Assembly: GCA_020851565.1 (NCBI GenBank)
Contig: JADZCN010000046.1
Coordinates: 23,924-87,923 of the forward strand
Direction of reading: 5' to 3'
Length of the DNA: 64,000 nt
Origin: Acidobacteriota bacterium
GTDB taxonomy: Bacteria > Acidobacteriota > Vicinamibacteria > Vicinamibacterales > UBA2999
Part shown: positions 60,587-64,000 of the stretch, piece by piece
How the letters are laid out: each line of letters starts with the position of its first letter
Numbering within the stretch: the stretch's first letter is position 1
Translations under genes and position numbers: made by a program
The notes under the pieces: model-generated
What the model was told of the DNA's origin: nothing
Database searches by the model: none
Seen by the model: the letters and a program-made list of their open reading frames with translations, nothing else

Positions 60587-61273
60587 ATGGTCCTCCAGGC
60601 AATAGTCTTCGACTTCGACGGCGTCATCGCGGACAGCGAGCGGCTCCACCTGCGCGCGTACCAGGAGATCCTCGCGCCGGAGGGCGTGGTGCTCTCCGAG
60701 CGCGACTACTACGACCGCTACCTCGGATACGACGATCTTGGGGTGTTCCGGGAGCTGGGGAAGGATCGCGGCCTCGAGATGAGCGAGGGCCGGATCGCCA
60801 CGCTCATCGAGCGGAAGGGTGCGCGCTACGACGAGCTCGCCTCCGCGGGCGAGATGCTCTACCCCGGCGCGGCGGACTTCATCCGCGCGGCCGCGGCGGC
60901 GGTGCCCATCGCGATCGCCTCCGGTGCGCTCACGCACGAAATCGAGGAGATCCTGGAGCGCGCGGGGCTCCTCTCGCTCTTCCCCGTCATCGTCGGGGCC
61001 GACCAGACCGCGCGCAGCAAGCCGCACCCAGAGCCGTACGTGACGGCGTTCGCGCGGCTCAAGGCGCACGTCGGGCGCGAACTCGAGCCATGGCGGAGCG
61101 TGGCCATCGAGGACTCGAAGTGGGGCCTCGTGTCGGCGCGCGGCGCGGACCTGCGCCTGGTGGCGGTGACCAACACCTACAGCGCCGCGGAGCTCCGGGA
61201 GGACGCGGAGCTGGTGTGCGAGGGCCTCTCGCACCTGACGCTCGAGCGACTGGACCAGCTGGTGGGGGATTGA
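60587..61273 (+). CDS. HAD superfamily phosphatase/phosphomutase
   Basis: 228 residues. HAD motif I FDFDGVIADSERLHLRAYQE (Asp 9, Asp 11), motif II in IAIASGALTHEI, lysine in RSKPHPEPYVTAF, motif IV VAIEDSKWGLVSARGADLR. The cap domain is of the beta-phosphoglucomutase or CbbY type. Probably acts on a sugar phosphate. Its stop overlaps the SirB1-like start by 1 nt (TGATG). Confidence 0.88.
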   Translation: MVLQAIVFDFDGVIADSERLHLRAYQEILAPEGVVLSERDYYDRYLGYDDLGVFRELGKDRGLEMSEGRIATLIERKGARYDELASAGEMLYPGAADFIRAAAAAVPIAIASGALTHEIEEILERAGLLSLFPVIVGADQTARSKPHPEPYVTAFARLKAHVGRELEPWRSVAIEDSKWGLVSARGADLRLVAVTNTYSAAELREDAELVCEGLSHLTLERLDQLVGD

Positions 61274-62160
61274 TGGCGACCAAACCCCGCACGCTCGCCG
61301 AGCAGATCGCAAACGCGGCTGACCGCCCCGGGCCGGACCTGGCGGCGCCGGCGTTCCTCATCGCGAGGCTCGAGTACCCGCACCTGGATCCGGGGCCGTA
61401 CCTCGATCGCATCGACGACATGGGCCTGACGGCCTCGCGGCGCATTGCCGCCGACCCGGGGCACGATGCACCGCTGGCCGGGCGCGTGGACGCGCTGAAC
61501 AAGTACCTCTACGGCGAGCTCGGCTTCCTCGGCAACCGCGAGCACTACGAGGACCCGCGCAACAGCTGCCTCAACCAGGTGCTGGACAAGAGGACGGGCA
61601 TCCCCATCACCATGGCGCTCGTCTACATCGAGGTGGCGCGCCGCGCGGGCATCCGCACCGAGGGCGTGAACTTCCCGGGACACTTCCTCGCCCGCGTGCT
61701 GCAGGACCTCCACACCGACGACCCGGACGAGGGGCTCATCGTGGATCCGTTCCACGGCGGCGCCATCCTGGACGAGAGCGACTGCCGGGCGCTGCTGCAT
61801 CGCCACGTGGGCGAGGACGCGGCGTGGGCGCCGGCGCTGCTGGCGCGCGCGACGCGGCGGCAGATCCTCGTGCGGATGCTGCTGAACCTGAAGCGGCTCT
61901 ACGTGCGGATGCGATCGTTCCCGCAGGCGCGGCAGGTCACCGACATCCTGCTGGCGCTGCAGCCGTCATCGCTGGCGGAGCTGCGGGACCGCGGCCTGCT
62001 GGCCTACCACATGAACGACGTCTACCACGCGCTGCGGGACCTCGAGGCCTACCTCAAGATGGCGCGCCTGGGCGAGCAGGACGAGGATCAGCGCAAGGAG
62101 ACCGAGCAGGTCTGGGAGCACGTGAAGACGCTCCGCCGCCGCGCCGCGCAGCTGAACTGA
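61273..62160 (+). CDS. SirB1-like transglutaminase-fold / TPR protein
   Basis: 295 residues. The transglutaminase-like_2 (SirB1) region is LNKYLYGELGFLGNREHYED, SCLNQVLDKRTGIPITMALV and VNFPGHFLARVLQD. The C-terminal half has TPR-like helices (LVRMLLNLKRLYVRMRSFPQ, LAYHMNDVYHALRDLEAYLK). Such proteins are conserved, with no defined activity; the papain-type Cys-His pair is in NSCLNQ and GHF. Translationally coupled to the HAD gene. Confidence 0.87.
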   Translation: MATKPRTLAEQIANAADRPGPDLAAPAFLIARLEYPHLDPGPYLDRIDDMGLTASRRIAADPGHDAPLAGRVDALNKYLYGELGFLGNREHYEDPRNSCLNQVLDKRTGIPITMALVYIEVARRAGIRTEGVNFPGHFLARVLQDLHTDDPDEGLIVDPFHGGAILDESDCRALLHRHVGEDAAWAPALLARATRRQILVRMLLNLKRLYVRMRSFPQARQVTDILLALQPSSLAELRDRGLLAYHMNDVYHALRDLEAYLKMARLGEQDEDQRKETEQVWEHVKTLRRRAAQLN

Positions 62161-62372
62161 ATCCACGAACAGATACCACGAAGGCACGAAGCACACGAAG
62201 TCGGCACGAAGAACCTCAGGGGGCCAGGACTCCGGTCTTGAGGTCTTGAGGTCTTGGGGTCTTGGGGTCTTGGGGTCTTGGGGTCTTGGGGTCTTGGGGT
62301 TTGGGGCCTCCCCCTGATCCTAAAGCTTCGTGTTGTCCTTCGTGCCCTTCGTGCCTTCGTGGTTTCTTTTCG
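62161..62372. repeat. CACGAAGG (family D) and GGTCTTG (family C) repeats in a convergent junction
   Basis: CCACGAAGGCACGAAGC units (62165-62215) follow the SirB1-like stop. GGTCTTGGGGTCTTGG units follow at 62225-62310. CCTTCGTGCCCTTCGTG at 62325-62370 is the antisense copy, inside the 3' end of the minus dipeptidase gene. Confidence 0.88.
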
Positions 62373-63753
62373 TTCTCGTTATCTCGGCAGCCCGGCCGAT
62401 CTCGTCGTACAGGAACGCCGCCGAGACGACGCCGCCGTGGAAGTTGCCCAGGTCCAGCTTCTCGTCGGGGGCGTGGGCGTTCTCGTCGGGCAGGCCCACA
62501 CCGAAGAGCACGCAGGGCAGGCCGAGCTCTTCCTGGAACGTCGAGACGACCGGGATGGACCCGCCCTCCCGGTTGAACACCGGGCGCTTGCCGAATCCCG
62601 ACTCGATGGCGCGGCCGGCGGCCTGCACGTAGGGGTTGTCGAACGCGGTCATCCACGGCTTGCCGCCGTGCATGCGCGTGATCTTCAGCTCCACCGTCTT
62701 CGGCGTGACCTTTTGCACCCACGCCTCGAACAGGTCCCCGATCTTCTGCGGATCCTGGTTGGGCACCAGGCGCATGCTCACCTTCGCCATGGCCACGGCG
62801 GGCAGCACCGTCTTGGCGCCCTCGCCCGTGAAGCCCGAGAGCAGCCCGTTGACCTCGAAGGTCGGCCGCGCCCACACGCGCTCGAGCGTCGTGTAGCCGG
62901 ACTCGCCGAACAGCTTCGGCGCGCCCAGGTCCTGGCGGTACTTCTTCTCGTTGAACGGCAGCTTCGCGAACTCCTCCCGCTCCTCCGGCCTCAGCTCCAC
63001 CACATCGTCGTAGAAGTTCGGGATCTTGATGCGGCCACCCTTGTCCTTCGCCTGGGCGAGGATCTGCGCCAGCACCATCGCGGGGTTCGCCACGGCGCCG
63101 CCGAAGGAGCCGGAGTGTAGGTCCGACTTCGAGCCGCGCAGATCGATCTGGAAGTAGGCGAGGCCGCGCAGGCCGTAGCAGATGGACGGGATGCCCCGGT
63201 CGAACATCGGCGAGTCGCTGATGACCACGACGTCGGCCTTCAGCAGGTCCTTGTGCGCGCGGATGAAGTTGTCGAGGTTGGCGCTGCCCACTTCCTCCTC
63301 GCCCTCGATGAGGAACTTCATGTTCACCGGCAGGCGGCCGTTCTGCTTCATGTGCGCTTCGACGGCCTTGAAGTGCATGAAGACCTGGCCCTTGTCGTCG
63401 GCCGCTCCGCGCGCGTAGATCTCGCCGTCGCGCACCGTGGCCTCGAAGGGCGGCGAGGTCCAGAGGTTGAGCGGGTCCACGGGCTGCACGTCGTAGTGGC
63501 CGTAGAAGAGGATGGTCGGCGCGTCCGGAGCGCCCAGCCACTCCGCGTAGACCACGGGGTGGCCCGGCGTTTCCTCGAGCCGTGCGTTCTGGAGCCCGAT
63601 CCGGCTCATCTCGTCGCGCGTCCATTCCGCACAGCGGCGGACGTCGGCGGCATGGCCGGGCAGCGCGCTCACGCTCGGGATGGCCAGGTATTGCTTCAGC
63701 TCGTCCACGTAGCGGTCGCGGTTGACGTGGATGAAGTCGATGACCTTGTTCAT
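62320..63753 (-). CDS. M20 family dipeptidase
   Basis: 477 residues, cytoplasmic (no signal). Zinc motifs: ILFYGHYDVQPVDPLNLW (His, Asp), YARGAADDKGQVFMHFKA (bridging Asp), FLIEGEEEVGSANLDNF (Glu-Glu), VISDSPMFDRG and LDLGNFHGG (His). The lid has SDLHSGSFGGAVANPAMVLA. Typical of carnosinase/CNDP-like dipeptidases. The C-terminus RNHEGTKGTKDNTKL is encoded by CACGAAGG-type repeat and probably extends the native end. A TAGACT box ends 6 nt before ATG 63753. Confidence 0.92.
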   Translation of the reverse strand: MNKVIDFIHVNRDRYVDELKQYLAIPSVSALPGHAADVRRCAEWTRDEMSRIGLQNARLEETPGHPVVYAEWLGAPDAPTILFYGHYDVQPVDPLNLWTSPPFEATVRDGEIYARGAADDKGQVFMHFKAVEAHMKQNGRLPVNMKFLIEGEEEVGSANLDNFIRAHKDLLKADVVVISDSPMFDRGIPSICYGLRGLAYFQIDLRGSKSDLHSGSFGGAVANPAMVLAQILAQAKDKGGRIKIPNFYDDVVELRPEEREEFAKLPFNEKKYRQDLGAPKLFGESGYTTLERVWARPTFEVNGLLSGFTGEGAKTVLPAVAMAKVSMRLVPNQDPQKIGDLFEAWVQKVTPKTVELKITRMHGGKPWMTAFDNPYVQAAGRAIESGFGKRPVFNREGGSIPVVSTFQEELGLPCVLFGVGLPDENAHAPDEKLDLGNFHGGVVSAAFLYDEIGRAAEITRTKRNHEGTKGTKDNTKL

Positions 63754-63759
63754 GGGTCT

Positions 63760-63765
63760 AGTCTA
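63760..63765 (-). promoter_or_regulatory. -10-like TAGACT, leaderless spacing
   Basis: TAGACT ends 6 nt before ATG 63753. Confidence 0.45.
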
Positions 63766-64000
63766 CGTCGGGAGGGATGGAGGCGTTCGTACCTCTGGGC
63801 CAGCAGCCTGTGTGGGGTGGTAAAGTCGACCTTGGTCCCTCTACTTGGGGCATGTCGCAGGTGGAAGACCAGTTCCTGCAGCAGGTCCGCGGCGCGCTCC
63901 CTCGAGATGAGGATTGGCCACGGCGGTAACGACGCGGTTCTCCGGAGTTACGACATGGCACGGCACCATCGAGCGGTCAGTGCAATGGCCGCCGGCGCCC
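63766..64000. other. Right-edge region with a possible gene start
   Basis: I see no convincing gene. A plus-strand ATG at 63955 (MARHHRAVSAMAAGA, open to the edge) has GGAG about 8 nt upstream and could begin an exported protein, but too little is visible. Minus-strand frames here look non-coding. Confidence 0.3.

Noticed and set aside
63852..63926. 24-codon plus-strand frame MSQVEDQFLQQVRGALPRDE near the right edge
   Set aside because: Too short, with no ribosome site or recognisable domain; not enough support to call a gene.

Overview
The window is GC-rich, protein-dense chromosomal DNA with no rRNA, tRNA, CRISPR array, prophage or recognisable insertion sequence. Gene content and style (many exported peptidases, DUF418, DUF3175, DUF1684, DUF4199, a membrane LuxR regulator, PIG-L and D-aminoacylase proteins, and spacers full of short iterated motifs) suggest a soil Acidobacteriota of the Vicinamibacteria (subdivision 6) type. 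That assignment is inference; no marker gene is present.

Layout. 1-4235: the end of a methyltransferase gene, then a minus-strand run of small proteins (DUF418, ankyrin, DUF2784, DUF3175, a membrane protein, a PEP-mutase-family enzyme). 4603-10014: a minus-strand membrane-integrity-like cluster: a zinc-ribbon protein, an SPFH protein fused to an excisionase-type HTH, a zinc-ribbon protein with a C-terminal membrane anchor, and a pair of bacterial PH-domain proteins. 10070-18791: an NmrA-like reductase, a GNAT, an M28 peptidase, a dipeptide-type ABC importer (substrate-binding protein plus two permeases, no ATPases nearby), a deacylase of the aspartoacylase fold and a ferritin-like lipoprotein. 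19168-27367: an IVS-type four-helix protein, then a fatty-acid degradation operon (TetR regulator with a FadR-like box, fadN, two alpha/beta hydrolases, fadA, fadE). 27620-38761: a 1237-residue exported protein ending in a phospholipase-A2-like domain, an M20 peptidase, a class III aminotransferase, a polyproline lipoprotein, a subtilisin-like protease and an amino-acid permease. 38758-51622: an exported D-aminoacylase, a PIG-L deacetylase, a LuxR/DUF4199 pair with palindromic half-sites, an operon of I42-like lipoprotein, PfkB kinase, GH4 glycosidase and APC permease, an HhH protein, a polysaccharide deacetylase and a c-prime-like cytochrome. 51974-58271: a MoxR operon (MoxR, DUF58, BatD/MxaA-like, VWA, MxaK-like, VWA). 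58341-63753: a Tat-exported aminotransferase, a DUF1684 lipoprotein, a HAD phosphatase, a SirB1-like protein and an M20 dipeptidase.

Together the genes describe a heterotroph that degrades proteins, peptides, N-acyl amino acids and fatty acids.

Two sequence-level patterns run through the whole window. First, many spacers are filled with short iterated motifs from several unrelated families (GGTTCTGGGG, GGTGCGGGC, GGTCTTGGG, CACGAAGGA, CGACGGGAG, ATCTGCGTA). Nearly every block is strand-polarised relative to its gene: the G- or purine-rich strand follows stop codons and its reverse complement precedes start codons, so some spacers could fold into long hairpins. Second, about a dozen genes have a -10-like hexamer (TANNNT) only 6-8 nt before the start codon, which predicts leaderless mRNAs.
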